DNA from: Rhizobium sp. RU36D
GTDB lineage: Bacteria > Pseudomonadota > Alphaproteobacteria > Rhizobiales > Rhizobiaceae
NCBI RefSeq assembly: GCF_900176345.1
Contig: NZ_FWXU01000003.1
Span: 124,001-188,000 of the forward strand
Length of the DNA: 64,000 nucleotides
Direction of reading: 5' to 3'
The notes below the pieces were generated by a model. That model was not told the DNA's origin, ran no database searches, and saw nothing but the letters and a program-made list of their open reading frames with translations. Positions 53,106-62,683 of the stretch are shown piece after piece; within the stretch, counting starts at the first letter, position 1; each line of letters begins with the position of its first letter. The position numbers and the translations under genes were made by a program.

Positions 53106-53884
53106 TGAGAATCTGGAACTGGGCTGCCTTCACCTTCGGGCTCCTATACTTCACCCTGCCGCTCGTCGGCATGACCAACTTCTCGCTGAAGATGCGCCGC
53201 GGCGAGTATTCCTTCGACGCCTATGCGAAAGTGTTCGGCGATCCGCGCTTCCAGGAAACCTTCGGCTACTCGGTCGGCATGGCGCTGTTCACCATCGTGT
53301 TCGGCGTTCTGCTGGTCGTGCCCACCACCTATTGGGTGCGGCTGAAGATGCCGTGGCTGCGGCCCTATATCGAATTCATCACGCTGCTACCGCTCGTCAT
53401 CCCCGCCATCGTGATCGTGTTCGGCTATATCCGGCTCTACAACACGTCGAGCTGGCTGCCGCTGACAGGCACCACGACCGGTACTAACATCCTCCTGATG
53501 TTCGGCTATGCCACACTCGCCCTGCCCTACATGTATCGCGCCGTTGATACCGGTCTTCGCACCATCGACGTGACAACACTCACCGAAGCGGCACAGAGCT
53601 TGGGCGCCGGATGGGGCACCATACTTTTCCGCGTGATCATGCCGAATGTGCTGGTGGCCGTGCTCTCGGGTGCCTTCCTGACCTTCGCCATCGTCATCGG
53701 CGAATTCACCATGGCGGCCCTGCTGAACCGTCCGGCCTTTGGGCCCTACATGCAGCTCCTAGGCGCCAACCGCGCCTATGAGCCGGCGGCACTGGCCGTC
53801 ATCGCCTTCTTCATCACCTGGGGCTGCATGGGCATTATCCAGCTCGTCTCCCGTCTCCAGAAATCTGCACAGCGTCCGGTCTGA
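53102..53884 (+). CDS. ABC transporter permease
   Basis: A 260-residue partner permease of PotC/PhnV type with six hydrophobic segments. Its EAA loop reads LTEAAQSLGAGWGTILFRVIMPN. The ATG at 53102 overlaps the previous stop (ATGA); the next ATG at 53105 would also work. The ATPase gene begins 12 bases after its stop. Confidence 0.92.
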   Translation: MMRIWNWAAFTFGLLYFTLPLVGMTNFSLKMRRGEYSFDAYAKVFGDPRFQETFGYSVGMALFTIVFGVLLVVPTTYWVRLKMPWLRPYIEFITLLPLVIPAIVIVFGYIRLYNTSSWLPLTGTTTGTNILLMFGYATLALPYMYRAVDTGLRTIDVTTLTEAAQSLGAGWGTILFRVIMPNVLVAVLSGAFLTFAIVIGEFTMAALLNRPAFGPYMQLLGANRAYEPAALAVIAFFITWGCMGIIQLVSRLQKSAQRPV

Positions 53885-53896
53885 GGATTATCAAGC

Positions 53897-54955
53897 ATGT
53901 CGTTTCTCACCCTCAGCAATCTCCAGAAATCCTTCGGTCCGGTGACTGTCGTCCACGGCTTCAACATGGCTATCCACAAGGGCGAGTTCATCTCGTTTCT
54001 CGGGCCATCCGGTTGCGGCAAGACGACGGTCCTGCGCATGATCGCCGGCTTCGAGACGCCAACAGGCGGTACCATCTCCATCGACGGCAAGGACCAGACA
54101 TCCCTGAAGCCGAACCAGCGCAACATCGGCATGGTGTTCCAGGCCTACGCGCTGTTTCCCAACATGGACGTCTTCGGCAATGTCGCCTTCGGCCTCAAGG
54201 TGGCCGGCATGCCCAAGGCCGATATCGAGCAGCGCGTCATGGAAATGCTGCGGCTGATCAAGCTCGACCATCTGAAGGACCGCTACCCCTACCAGATGTC
54301 CGGCGGCCAGCAGCAACGCGTGGCACTGGCCCGCGCCCTGGCGCCGAAGCCACAGGTGCTGCTGCTCGACGAGCCGCTCTCGGCGCTCGATGCCAAGATC
54401 CGCGTGTCGCTGCGCGAGGAAATCCGCCAGATCCAGCAGCAGCTCGGCATCACCACCGTCTTCGTCACCCATGACCAGGAAGAGGCGCTGTCGATCTCCG
54501 ATCGCGTCGTGGTTATGAATGCCGGCCGCGCCGACCAGATCGGCAATCCCTTCGAGATCTACAACAAGCCTGCCACGCGCTTCGTCGCGTCCTTCGTCGG
54601 CACGCTGAATGTCATCGAGAGCACGGTGATCGATCCGACCACCGGCACCATCAAGGTCGGAGACGATACCGTCACCCTGAAAAAGCCCCTGCAGCAGCCG
54701 GCGGGAAGCCCGGTTCAGCTCGCGATGCGGCCGGAAGCGGGCTCGCTCAGCGGCCGCACCAATGGCGACACGACCTTGCACGGCACGGTGATCTCCAGCC
54801 ACTTCCTGGGCTCGGTCATCCGCACCCGGGTCAATGTCGCCGGCAATCCGCTGTCCTTCGACATGTTCAACGATCCCGGCACCAAGCCGCCGGCCGTTGG
54901 CGAGGCGGTCGCTGTCAAGATAAACGCCGACGACCTGCTCGTCCTTCAGGACTGA
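53897..54955 (+). CDS. ABC transporter ATP-binding protein, PotA-like
   Basis: A 352-residue ATPase. Walker A GPSGCGKT (about residues 36-43), Q-loop GMVFQAYALFPNM, signature MSGGQQQR, Walker B LLLLDEPLSALD and switch His in VFVTHDQEEAL. The C-terminal part (about 280-350) is a TOBE domain typical of spermidine, iron or 2-aminoethylphosphonate importers. Last transporter gene; a DhaL-like gene follows after about 200 bases. Confidence 0.93.
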   Translation: MSFLTLSNLQKSFGPVTVVHGFNMAIHKGEFISFLGPSGCGKTTVLRMIAGFETPTGGTISIDGKDQTSLKPNQRNIGMVFQAYALFPNMDVFGNVAFGLKVAGMPKADIEQRVMEMLRLIKLDHLKDRYPYQMSGGQQQRVALARALAPKPQVLLLDEPLSALDAKIRVSLREEIRQIQQQLGITTVFVTHDQEEALSISDRVVVMNAGRADQIGNPFEIYNKPATRFVASFVGTLNVIESTVIDPTTGTIKVGDDTVTLKKPLQQPAGSPVQLAMRPEAGSLSGRTNGDTTLHGTVISSHFLGSVIRTRVNVAGNPLSFDMFNDPGTKPPAVGEAVAVKINADDLLVLQD

Positions 54956-55162
54956 AACCCACTATCCTTTGCAACGTCGCAGGGGTTGCTGACGTCACAG
55001 CTTGGCGGCACCTCACGAGACAGGGCTTGAACCGGAGCGCCGGTTGCTTCTACTGTGTCCCTGCGGGCCTTCACGGTCCCCTGGTCGGAGGGTTGGCATG
55101 GGCATGAGAAGGTCTAGGCACGGCATGGTCACACCCCGCAACAACGCATGGACGAGCCTGAC

Positions 55163-55780
55163 ATGACGGTGGGTATGCGCACCATCGATCTCGTGGAGAT
55201 GTTCTCCGAAGTCGCGGCCGCCATGCAGGAAAACGGCGAAATCCTGTCCCGTCTCGACACCATCGACGGCGACCATGGCAAGACCATGGTTCAGGCCTTT
55301 GCCCTGATCGAAACGAAACTGGCGGCGCTGGAGCCGGACAGCATCTCGCCATCCGACGTCTTCGATATGGCCGCGGAAATCCTTCTTTCGATGAACGCCG
55401 CCTCGGCAAGGCTTTATGCCGCCGCCTTTCGCCGCGCCGGAACCTCCATCATGCGCCGCCGTGTGCTGAAACCGGAGGACTTCGCCACAGCCTTCGGTCA
55501 GATGGCGGCGGGCATCGCTGCCCATGGCGAACCAGGAGCCGAGGCGCGCAACATTGCCGATGTCTGGGACACCGCCGCCCGCGCCTATATGGCAGCGGCC
55601 CATGCCGGCCACGCGCCGGTGGAGTGCCTGACATCAGCTCTCTCGGCTGCCGAAGGCGATACGGAAACCAGCTCGCTGCTGGCCGGCACGGAAGCCTTCA
55701 TGACGGGACGGCGCTTCATGGATGCCGGCGCAATCTCGGCGCTCGTGATGATCCGCGCCATGCGCGACGCCCTCCGCTGA
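55163..55780 (+). CDS. DhaL-like (DAK2 domain) protein without DhaK partner
   Basis: A 205-residue all-alpha protein resembling DhaL, the ADP-binding subunit of PTS-dependent dihydroxyacetone kinase. The magnesium-binding DGDHG core is present in LDTIDGDHGKTM near residue 35, and NAASARLYAAAFRRAG matches the nucleotide-contact region loosely. No dhaK or dhaM gene is nearby, so it may act on another phospho-acceptor. The start is uncertain: ATG 55148 is also possible. Likely co-transcribed with the ABC genes and the PP2C-like gene. Confidence 0.75.
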   Translation: MTVGMRTIDLVEMFSEVAAAMQENGEILSRLDTIDGDHGKTMVQAFALIETKLAALEPDSISPSDVFDMAAEILLSMNAASARLYAAAFRRAGTSIMRRRVLKPEDFATAFGQMAAGIAAHGEPGAEARNIADVWDTAARAYMAAAHAGHAPVECLTSALSAAEGDTETSSLLAGTEAFMTGRRFMDAGAISALVMIRAMRDALR

Positions 55781-55835
55781 CCCACGCCATCAATCCATCT
55801 CTGATCATCTCACTCCAACCCTGGAGCCCATAACC

Positions 55836-56720
55836 TTGACCTCTGCCTTCAGCCTCGTCGTTCTCGACAGCATCACCGATCCCGGCAAACCGGACCGGCC
55901 GAACGAGGATCGCTTCGGCTACAATGACGTCGCGGCTTTCGTGCTGGATGGTGCGACAGGGCTCGGCGATCGGCAGTTCATGGACGGCCATGGCTCCGAC
56001 GCGGCCTGGATCGCGGAGTTCGGTGCGGACCGCCTGGCCGCAAGACTGGATGTCGAGGCCGATCCCAAAGCCGTGCTCGCCACCATATCGGCAGAGGCAC
56101 GGCAGCACTTCGAGGCTGTGGCCGGCAATCAGCCGCGTTATGCCTGGCCGCTCTGCAGCCTCACGGCCCTGCGCGCGACGCCCAATGGTTTCCAGTATTT
56201 CGGCCTGGGCGATAGCTGCCTCTACCTGCTGCATGACAACGGCCAAAGCGACTTCGTCATCCCGATCCCCGGCGCCTATGAATGGGAACAGCATGCCGCC
56301 GCCAAGCACATCGCCCGCCTCGGCGGCATCGGCGCATCCGGCAGCGCCAACACCGACCCAACCACGCTGGAAGATCTGCGCCGCGGCCGCGCGCGGCAGA
56401 ACACGCCCGACGGCATCACCTGGACCTTCGGCATCGTGCCGGAAGCGGCTGAGCATCTCTTTATGTGCGACGTGCCCGTCCACGGCGGCGGCGCATATGC
56501 CCTGCTCTGCTCCGATGGCCTCGCGGACCTGGTCGCCCTCTACAAGGCCTATGATGCCGGCTCGCTGGTGCAGGCGGCCAGGAGCAAGGGGCTGGCCGCG
56601 TTGGTGGAGGAACTCAGGCGGTTCGAGCGGGAAATCGATCCGGATGGGCTGAAATACCCAAGGTTCAAGCAGAGCGATGACACGACGGCGGTGCTCTTGC
56701 GGCTGACATCAGCAGCCTGA
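55836..56720 (+). CDS. PP2C-like protein phosphatase
   Basis: A 294-residue protein of the PPM/PP2C metal-dependent phosphatase family. The motifs are present in order: RPNEDRFGYND (about residue 22), AAFVLDGATGLG, YFGLGDSCLYLL, ALLCSDGLADLV and KQSDDTTAVLL, supplying the metal-binding Asp residues. Start is a TTG with GGAG upstream; the next in-frame ATG would delete motif 1. Downstream of an importer and a DhaL-like protein, it may act on a phosphorylated substrate rather than a protein. Confidence 0.85.
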   Translation: MTSAFSLVVLDSITDPGKPDRPNEDRFGYNDVAAFVLDGATGLGDRQFMDGHGSDAAWIAEFGADRLAARLDVEADPKAVLATISAEARQHFEAVAGNQPRYAWPLCSLTALRATPNGFQYFGLGDSCLYLLHDNGQSDFVIPIPGAYEWEQHAAAKHIARLGGIGASGSANTDPTTLEDLRRGRARQNTPDGITWTFGIVPEAAEHLFMCDVPVHGGGAYALLCSDGLADLVALYKAYDAGSLVQAARSKGLAALVEELRRFEREIDPDGLKYPRFKQSDDTTAVLLRLTSAA

Positions 56721-56748
56721 CCTCACGCCCCCATCCGCAGAAACAAAA

Positions 56749-56777
56749 ACGCCTCCCACGGGGTAGATGGGAGGCGT
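56749..56777. terminator. Bidirectional terminator between phosphatase gene and metH
   Basis: ACGCCTCCCA and its exact complement around a 9-base loop; TTTTTGTTT follows on the minus strand, and CTGCTTT on the plus strand. It serves metH best, 113 bases after its stop. Confidence 0.8.
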
Positions 56778-56889
56778 CTGCTTTGGCAAGCCGGGCGAAA
56801 AATGGCCCGACCACAACCGTCACTCAGCCGCATCGATTCCTCATCCCCCAAATGGGGGAGAGGCGAATTTTTCTAGCGACTGGCAGTCG

Positions 56890-59800
56890 TCAAGCCGCCT
56901 CGTCCACAGCGCCCGCTGCCTTGCCCGGCACGTAGTTTAGAACCGGCCCGAGCCAGCGCTCGATCTCCTCGACCGCCATGCGCTTGCGGGCCGCATAGTC
57001 TTCCACCTGGTCGCGCTCGACCTTGGCGACGCCAAAATAATAGCTGTCGGGATGGCCGATATAGATGCCCGACACCGAGGAGCCCGGCCACATCGCCATG
57101 CTTTCCGTGAGCTTCACGCCGGTCGCGGCTTCCGCGTCGAGCAGCGAGAATAGCGTGACCTTCTCCGTATGATCAGGCTGGGCGGGATAGCCCGGTGCCG
57201 GGCGGATGCCGGCATAGCTCTCGCCGATCAGTTCTTCCGGTGCCAGCGTCTCGTCGCTGGCATAGCCCCAGAATTCGCGGCGCACACGCTCGTGCATATG
57301 CTCGGCAAAGGCTTCGGCGAAGCGGTCCGCCAGCGCCTTGACCAGGATCGACGAGTAGTCGTCATTGGCCCGCTCGAAGCGCTCGGCAATGGCGATCTCC
57401 TCGAAGCCGGCGGTGACGACAAAGCCGCCGACATAATCCTCGACGCCGCTATCGACAGGCGCGACGAAGTCCGACAGCGCCACATTCGGCCGGCCATCGC
57501 GCTTCGATAGCTGCTGGCGCAACGTGAAGAAGGTCGCGAGAGCTTCGCCACGATCTTCGCCGGTGAACAGCCTGATATCGTCGCCGATGCTGTTGGCCGG
57601 CCAGAAGCCGATCACGGCCCGCGGGCGGAACCACTTCTCATCGATGATCTTGGCCAGCATGGTCTGCGCATCGGCAAACAGCGCCCGCGCCGCCGCCCCC
57701 TGCGTCTCGTCTTCCAGGATCGCCGAATAGCGGCCCTTCAACTCCCATGTCTGGAAGAACGGCGTCCAGTCGATATACTTCGCCAGTTCCGCCAAGTCGT
57801 AATCCTCGAACACCTTGGTGCCGGTGAAGCTCGGCTTCTTCGGCTTGTAGCTCGACCAGTCCACCTTTTCCGCATTCTCCCGCGCGCGCGCGAGCGGCAG
57901 GCGCTGCTTTTCCCGTTCGGCGCGGGCATGGGCCTCCGCCACCTTGGCATATTCCGCGCGGATGCCGGCCGCATAGCTTTCGCGGGTATCCGGCGACAGA
58001 AGCGCGGAGACCACGCCGACGGCGCGGCTGGCATCGGTCACGTAGACAGCCTGGCCCTTCTCGTAGCGCGGGCTGATCTTGACGGCGGTATGCACGCGGC
58101 TCGTCGTCGCGCCGCCGATGAGCAGCGGAACCTCAAAACCCTGGCGCTCCATTTCGGAGGCCACATGCACCATCTCGTCTAGCGAGGGGGTGATAAGTCC
58201 GGACAGGCCGATGATATCGACCTTCTCCTTGATCGCCGTCTCGAAGATCTTGGTGGCCGGCACCATGACGCCGAGATCGATGATTTCGTAGTTGTTGCAG
58301 GCCAGCACAACACCGACGATGTTCTTGCCGATATCGTGCACGTCGCCCTTGACGGTGGCGAGCAACACCTTGCCTGCCGTCTGGCGTTCGCCCTCGACAC
58401 CGCCATTGGCGAGCTTCTCGGCTTCCATATGCGGCAGCAGCACAGCGACGGCCTGCTTCATCACGCGCGCGGATTTCACCACCTGCGGCAGGAACATCTT
58501 GCCCGACCCGAAGAGATCGCCGACCACGTTCATGCCCGCCATCAGCGGCCCTTCGATCACATGCAGCGGGCGTTCGACATTGAGCCGCGCCTCATCGGTA
58601 TCGGCATCAATGTACTCGGTAATACCGTTGACCAGCGCGTGCTCCAGCCGCTTTTCAACAGGCCATTCGCGCCAGCTGAGATCCTGCGCCTTGGCCTCCT
58701 TGCCGGGACCGCCGCGGAAGCGCTCGGCAATTTCGAGCAGCCGTTCGGTCGCATCGGCGCGGCGGTTCAGCACCACGTCTTCGCAGGCCTCGCGAAGCTC
58801 CGGGTCGATGCTTTCATAAACCGCCAACTGGCCGGCATTGACGATGCCCATGTCCATGCCCGCCTGGATGGCGTGATACAGGAACACGGCATGCATGGCC
58901 TCGCGCACCGGTTCATTGCCACGGAACGAGAAGGACAGGTTCGACACACCGCCGGAGATATGCACCAGCGGCATTTCCTGGCGGATCGTGCGGGTCGCCT
59001 CAATGAAGTCGACACCGTAATTGTTGTGCTCCTCGATGCCAGTGGCGACGGCGAAGATATTGGGGTCGAATATGATATCCTCGGGCGCAAAGCCCGCGTC
59101 TTCTGTCAGCAGCTTGTAGGCGCGACGGCAGATCTCGATCTTGCGCTCATAGGTATCGGCCTGGCCCTTCTCGTCGAAGGCCATGACCACGACGGCCGCA
59201 CCGTAATTGCGCACCAGCTTGGCCTGGGTGATGAAGGCTTCCTCGCCTTCCTTCATCGAGATGGAATTGACCACCGCCTTGCCCTGTACGCATTTCAGGC
59301 CGGCCTCGATGATCGGGAACTTCGAGCTATCGATCATGACGGGAACGCGAGCGATATCGGGTTCGGCCGCGATCAGGTTGAGGAACTCGACCATGGCCTT
59401 CTCGGAGTCGATCAGGCCTTCGTCCATGTTGATGTCGATGATCTGCGCGCCGTTCTCCACCTGGTCGCGAGCGACCGCGAGGGCGGCGGTGTAGTCGCCC
59501 GCCGTGATGAGCTTGCGGAACTTGGCCGAGCCGGTGACATTCGTCCGCTCGCCGACATTGACGAAGGGAATGTCCTTGGTCAGCACGAAGGGCTCAAGGC
59601 CCGAGAGCGACATGAAGGGTACATGGTCGGGCACCTGCCGCGGCTTGTGACCGGCAACCGCCTGGGCGATCGCCCTGATATGCTCCGGCGTCGAGCCGCA
59701 GCAACCGCCGACGATGTTGACGAGACCGTCGCGGGCAAAGCCCTCGACCTGCGCTGCCATCATCTCGGGCGTTTCGTCATACTGGCCGAATTCGTTTGGC

Positions 59801-60669
59801 AGGCCGGCATTGGGATAGGCGCAGATGAAGGTATCGGCGACGCCGGACAATTCCTGAAGATGCGGGCGCATGGCATCGGCACCGAGCGCGCAGTTCAGCC
59901 CGATGGTGAAGGGCTTGGCATGGCGCACAGAGTTCCAGAAGGCCGACGGCGTCTGGCCGGACAGCGTGCGGCCCGAGAGGTCGGTAATCGTGCCGGAGAT
60001 CATCACCGGCAGGTGGATGCCCTTGGCCTCAAACCGCTCTTCGCAGGCGAAGATTGCGGCCTTGGCGTTCAGCGTATCAAAGATCGTCTCGATCAGGATG
60101 AGATCGGCGCCACCATCGATCAGCCCGTCAATCTGCTCGCCATAGGCGATGCGCAGATCATCGAACGAGACGGCGCGATAGCCGGGATTGTTGACATCAG
60201 GCGAAATCGACGCGGTACGGTTCGTTGGCCCGATGGCGCCGGCGATGAAGCGGCGCTTGCCGTCCTCGCGCTCGGCGCGGATGGCGGCACGACGGGCCAC
60301 GATGGCACCCTGCTTGTTGAGGTCATAGACCGCCTCCTCCATCTCGTAGTCCGCCTGGGCAATGCGGGTGGACGAGAAGGTGTTGGTCTCGATGATATCG
60401 GCACCGGCCATCGCATAGCGATAGTGGATCTCCTCGATCGCATCGGGCTGGCTGAGGATCAACAGGTCGTTGTTGCCTTGCTGATGGCAGGCGCAGCCGA
60501 TGAAGCGGTCGCCGCGAAAGGCGGTCTCGTCGAAGCCCAGCCCCTGGATCTGGGTGCCCATGGCACCGTCGAGAATGAGAATGCGCTCCCGCGCGGCCTT
60601 GGCCAGGGCTTCAGCAATCTCCTTGCCATCGCGCTTGGCGCCTTCGGCACCGAACAGACCGTCGAGCAT
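56890..60669 (-). CDS. metH: Cobalamin-dependent methionine synthase MetH
   Basis: Transfers the methyl group of methyl-THF to homocysteine through cobalamin. The 1259-residue product has all four modules: homocysteine domain (about 20-340) with zinc cysteines in GLNCALGAD and [10 protein letters not shown], pterin domain (about 370-630), cobalamin domain (about 660-900) with the DVHDIGKN motif holding the cobalt-ligand His, and SAM-dependent reactivation domain (about 915-1250) with [22 protein letters not shown] seven bases before the ATG sets the start. The operator upstream matches that of metF, which supplies its substrate. Confidence 0.97.
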   Translation of the reverse strand: MLDGLFGAEGAKRDGKEIAEALAKAARERILILDGAMGTQIQGLGFDETAFRGDRFIGCACHQQGNNDLLILSQPDAIEEIHYRYAMAGADIIETNTFSSTRIAQADYEMEEAVYDLNKQGAIVARRAAIRAEREDGKRRFIAGAIGPTNRTASISPDVNNPGYRAVSFDDLRIAYGEQIDGLIDGGADLILIETIFDTLNAKAAIFACEERFEAKGIHLPVMISGTITDLSGRTLSGQTPSAFWNSVRHAKPFTIGLNCALGADAMRPHLQELSGVADTFICAYPNAGLPNEFGQYDETPEMMAAQVEGFARDGLVNIVGGCCGSTPEHIRAIAQAVAGHKPRQVPDHVPFMSLSGLEPFVLTKDIPFVNVGERTNVTGSAKFRKLITAGDYTAALAVARDQVENGAQIIDINMDEGLIDSEKAMVEFLNLIAAEPDIARVPVMIDSSKFPIIEAGLKCVQGKAVVNSISMKEGEEAFITQAKLVRNYGAAVVVMAFDEKGQADTYERKIEICRRAYKLLTEDAGFAPEDIIFDPNIFAVATGIEEHNNYGVDFIEATRTIRQEMPLVHISGGVSNLSFSFRGNEPVREAMHAVFLYHAIQAGMDMGIVNAGQLAVYESIDPELREACEDVVLNRRADATERLLEIAERFRGGPGKEAKAQDLSWREWPVEKRLEHALVNGITEYIDADTDEARLNVERPLHVIEGPLMAGMNVVGDLFGSGKMFLPQVVKSARVMKQAVAVLLPHMEAEKLANGGVEGERQTAGKVLLATVKGDVHDIGKNIVGVVLACNNYEIIDLGVMVPATKIFETAIKEKVDIIGLSGLITPSLDEMVHVASEMERQGFEVPLLIGGATTSRVHTAVKISPRYEKGQAVYVTDASRAVGVVSALLSPDTRESYAAGIRAEYAKVAEAHARAEREKQRLPLARARENAEKVDWSSYKPKKPSFTGTKVFEDYDLAELAKYIDWTPFFQTWELKGRYSAILEDETQGAAARALFADAQTMLAKIIDEKWFRPRAVIGFWPANSIGDDIRLFTGEDRGEALATFFTLRQQLSKRDGRPNVALSDFVAPVDSGVEDYVGGFVVTAGFEEIAIAERFERANDDYSSILVKALADRFAEAFAEHMHERVRREFWGYASDETLAPEELIGESYAGIRPAPGYPAQPDHTEKVTLFSLLDAEAATGVKLTESMAMWPGSSVSGIYIGHPDSYYFGVAKVERDQVEDYAARKRMAVEEIERWLGPVLNYVPGKAAGAVDEAA

Positions 60670-60711
60670 GAGCGAACTCCCTTGTTCTCATTGCGACACA
60701 CTATCGAAATC

Positions 60712-60731
60712 ACATAAAGATATGCTTATGT
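60712..60731. promoter_or_regulatory. Operator upstream of metH, like the metF palindrome
   Basis: ACATAAAGATATGCTTATGT, an imperfect palindrome 43 bases before metH. Its core matches the 16-bp core upstream of the regulator-metF operon at 14 of 16 positions. A second short palindrome, ACATG-N8-CATGT, follows at 60734-60751. Control by the ArsR-methyltransferase regulator encoded near 23 kb is inferred. Confidence 0.75.
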
Positions 60732-60855
60732 CAACATGCGAATGCTCATGTGTACATTTCCCTTGGAAATGGTCCCCTTAAGCGCGGTGACAAGCCGCCC
60801 CTCACCCGCTATAGAAATTCAACCGATTGAATGCGATGCGACTGAGGAGGACAGC

Positions 60856-62109
60856 ATGACCGAGGCAACTGAAGGCGTGGCGACGACCGCATGGAGCGAG
60901 CGCAGCTATCACCGCCATTGGCTGCTGGCCCAGGCCGACAGCCTGTTCGATGTCTTCCAGTTTAACTCTATCAATCCCAAGGGCGGCTTCTACGATCTCG
61001 ATCCGACCGGGCGCCCCTTCCCTGGCGACAACCAGATCCGCGGCATTCATTCGAGCGCCCGCATGGTGCATTGCTTTGCCATCGGCGAACTCTTGGGCCG
61101 GCCGGGCTCGGGCGACATGGTCGACCACGGCATGGACGTGCTGTGGAACCGCCACCGCGATCAGGCGAATGGCGGCTATTTCTGGCAGGTCGATGATACC
61201 GGCGCCGCCGATGGCTCCAAGCAGGGCTATGGCCACGCCTTTGTGCTGCTCGCCGCCTCCTCCGCAAAAGTGGTGGGCCATCCCCTCGCCGATGCCATGC
61301 TGGCGGATATCACCGAGGTTCTGGAAAAGCGTTTCTGGGAACCGGCGCACGGCGCCATCGCGGAAGAGTTTTCTGAGGATTGGCAGCCCGTGCCCGGCTA
61401 TCGCGGCCAGAACTCCAACATGCACCTCACCGAAGCGCTGATGGCGGCCTATGAGGCAACCGGCGAAACCCACTATCTCGACAAGGCCGCCAGCATCGCC
61501 GACCTGATCATCCGTCGCCGCGCGGCCGAATGCGGTTACCGGGTTGCCGAGCATTTCGACGAAGGCTGGACCATCGACGAAAACTACTATCACCCGAACG
61601 AGATGTTCCGCCCGGCCGGCACGACACCGGGCCACTGGCTCGAATGGGCCCGCCTCGTGCTGCAGCTCTGGGTCCTGCGCGGCAAGACCGACGACTGGAT
61701 GCCGGTCGCCGCGCGCGGCCTGTTCTTCCAGTCCATGTCGCTTGGCTGGGACAAGGACCAGGGCGGCTTTTTCTATACGCTCGATTGGGAAAACGTGCCG
61801 GCCAAGCGCGCCAAGCTGTGGTGGCCGCTCTGCGAAGGGGCGGCGGCAGCGCACTTCCTCAACCAGCACCAGGAAAGCGATTTCCACGAGCAGAGCTACC
61901 GCAAGATCTGGAGCTTCATCGCCCGCTACAGCCTCGATCGCCAGCATGGCGGCTGGCATGAGGAACTGACCGAAGATCTCCAGCCGTCGCACGAGCTGTT
62001 CAAGGGCAAGGGCGATATCTATCACGCCCTGCAGGCTTGCCTGATCCCGCTCTTTTCGGCGACCGGCAGCCTGACAAAGGTCATCCCCGAGTCCGGCAGC
62101 CGCTTCTGA
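60856..62109 (+). CDS. AGE-family sugar isomerase/epimerase (N-acylglucosamine 2-epimerase superfamily)
   Basis: A 417-residue (alpha/alpha)6-barrel enzyme of the AGE / mannose isomerase / YihS group. Catalytic His residues are visible in GIHSSARMVHCF, GHAFVLLAAS, NSNMHLTEALMAAYEAT and TPGHWLEWARL. Substrates of relatives include mannose, cellobiose, sulfoquinovose and N-acetylglucosamine; this one is not fixed. GAGGAGG precedes the ATG at 60856. It is divergent from metH. Confidence 0.9.
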   Translation: MTEATEGVATTAWSERSYHRHWLLAQADSLFDVFQFNSINPKGGFYDLDPTGRPFPGDNQIRGIHSSARMVHCFAIGELLGRPGSGDMVDHGMDVLWNRHRDQANGGYFWQVDDTGAADGSKQGYGHAFVLLAASSAKVVGHPLADAMLADITEVLEKRFWEPAHGAIAEEFSEDWQPVPGYRGQNSNMHLTEALMAAYEATGETHYLDKAASIADLIIRRRAAECGYRVAEHFDEGWTIDENYYHPNEMFRPAGTTPGHWLEWARLVLQLWVLRGKTDDWMPVAARGLFFQSMSLGWDKDQGGFFYTLDWENVPAKRAKLWWPLCEGAAAAHFLNQHQESDFHEQSYRKIWSFIARYSLDRQHGGWHEELTEDLQPSHELFKGKGDIYHALQACLIPLFSATGSLTKVIPESGSRF

Positions 62110-62121
62110 ACGATTGGATAA

Positions 62122-62166
62122 GCATGTCTCCCAAAAGTGGACGCCGCTTTTGGGACAAAGACATGC
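62122..62166. repeat. Nested palindromic intergenic element
   Basis: GCATGTC...GACATGC enclose CCCAAAAG...CTTTTGGG. From memory this nested pattern, with downstream AAAACAAAA, is a frequent intergenic element in Rhizobiaceae genomes. It follows the AGE-family gene by 12 bases. It may work as a terminator or be a dispersed repeat. Confidence 0.65.
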
Positions 62167-62178
62167 GAAAACAAAAGT

Positions 62179-62202
62179 CTACAGCAGGGCGACCTGCTGT
62201 AG
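62179..62202 (-). terminator. Terminator of the 62683-62210 gene
   Basis: CTACAGCAGG and its exact complement around a 4-base loop; on the minus strand ACTTTTGTTTTC follows. It lies 7 bases after the stop codon of the secreted hypothetical gene. Confidence 0.8.
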
Positions 62203-62209
62203 CCGCCGA

Positions 62210-62683
62210 TCACTCGGTCGGCGGCGTGCCATCCGTCTCAAACGACGCCACGAAATCCTGCAAGCGTCCGAGCTTGCCGGCGCAGCGAACCGTCATGCGC
62301 CCGCGATAGGGATCGCCATAGGTGCAACTGCCTTCGGCAGCAATGACTTCGGGCTTGTTGGTTTCCAGGCCGTCGTTCAAGACGATGCGGTCCACCTGCA
62401 CGGCATTCGATTGCTGTTTCGAATGAATCCCCGACACCGTGAAGATATGGCGGCTGCGCATCATGAAGTGGAAACCGGTGCGCCCATCGGCATAGACGGC
62501 CATGCCGAGCTCGCCGGTGCAACGCCCGGTCAGATCGTCGCGCGCAATCGACACCTTGAGGCATTGCCCCCTGACGGTGAGCAGGCCCACGAGATTTGGC
62601 GGCGTCTCCTCGGCCCTGATAACCCAGGCCGAACAGCCCACCGCCAGCATCGTGGCTAGCAACAAGGATCCGCGCCGGCGCAT
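62210..62683 (-). CDS. Secreted hypothetical protein
   Basis: A 157-residue protein with a signal peptide (about residues 1-25, ending IRA) and a mature domain holding four cysteines (GQCLKV, GRCTGEL, GSCTYGD, VRCAGKL) that could form two disulfides. Repeated short beta-rich stretches around each Cys suggest an internal duplication. I do not recognise the family. The ATG overlaps the stop of the upstream lipoprotein gene by one base (TGATG). Confidence 0.8.
   Translation of the reverse strand: MRRRGSLLLATMLAVGCSAWVIRAEETPPNLVGLLTVRGQCLKVSIARDDLTGRCTGELGMAVYADGRTGFHFMMRSRHIFTVSGIHSKQQSNAVQVDRIVLNDGLETNKPEVIAAEGSCTYGDPYRGRMTVRCAGKLGRLQDFVASFETDGTPPTE

Noticed and set aside
58336..60717. A 793-codon plus-strand frame
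   Set aside because: It is antisense to metH, which has all four domains intact; long antisense frames are common in GC-rich coding DNA.
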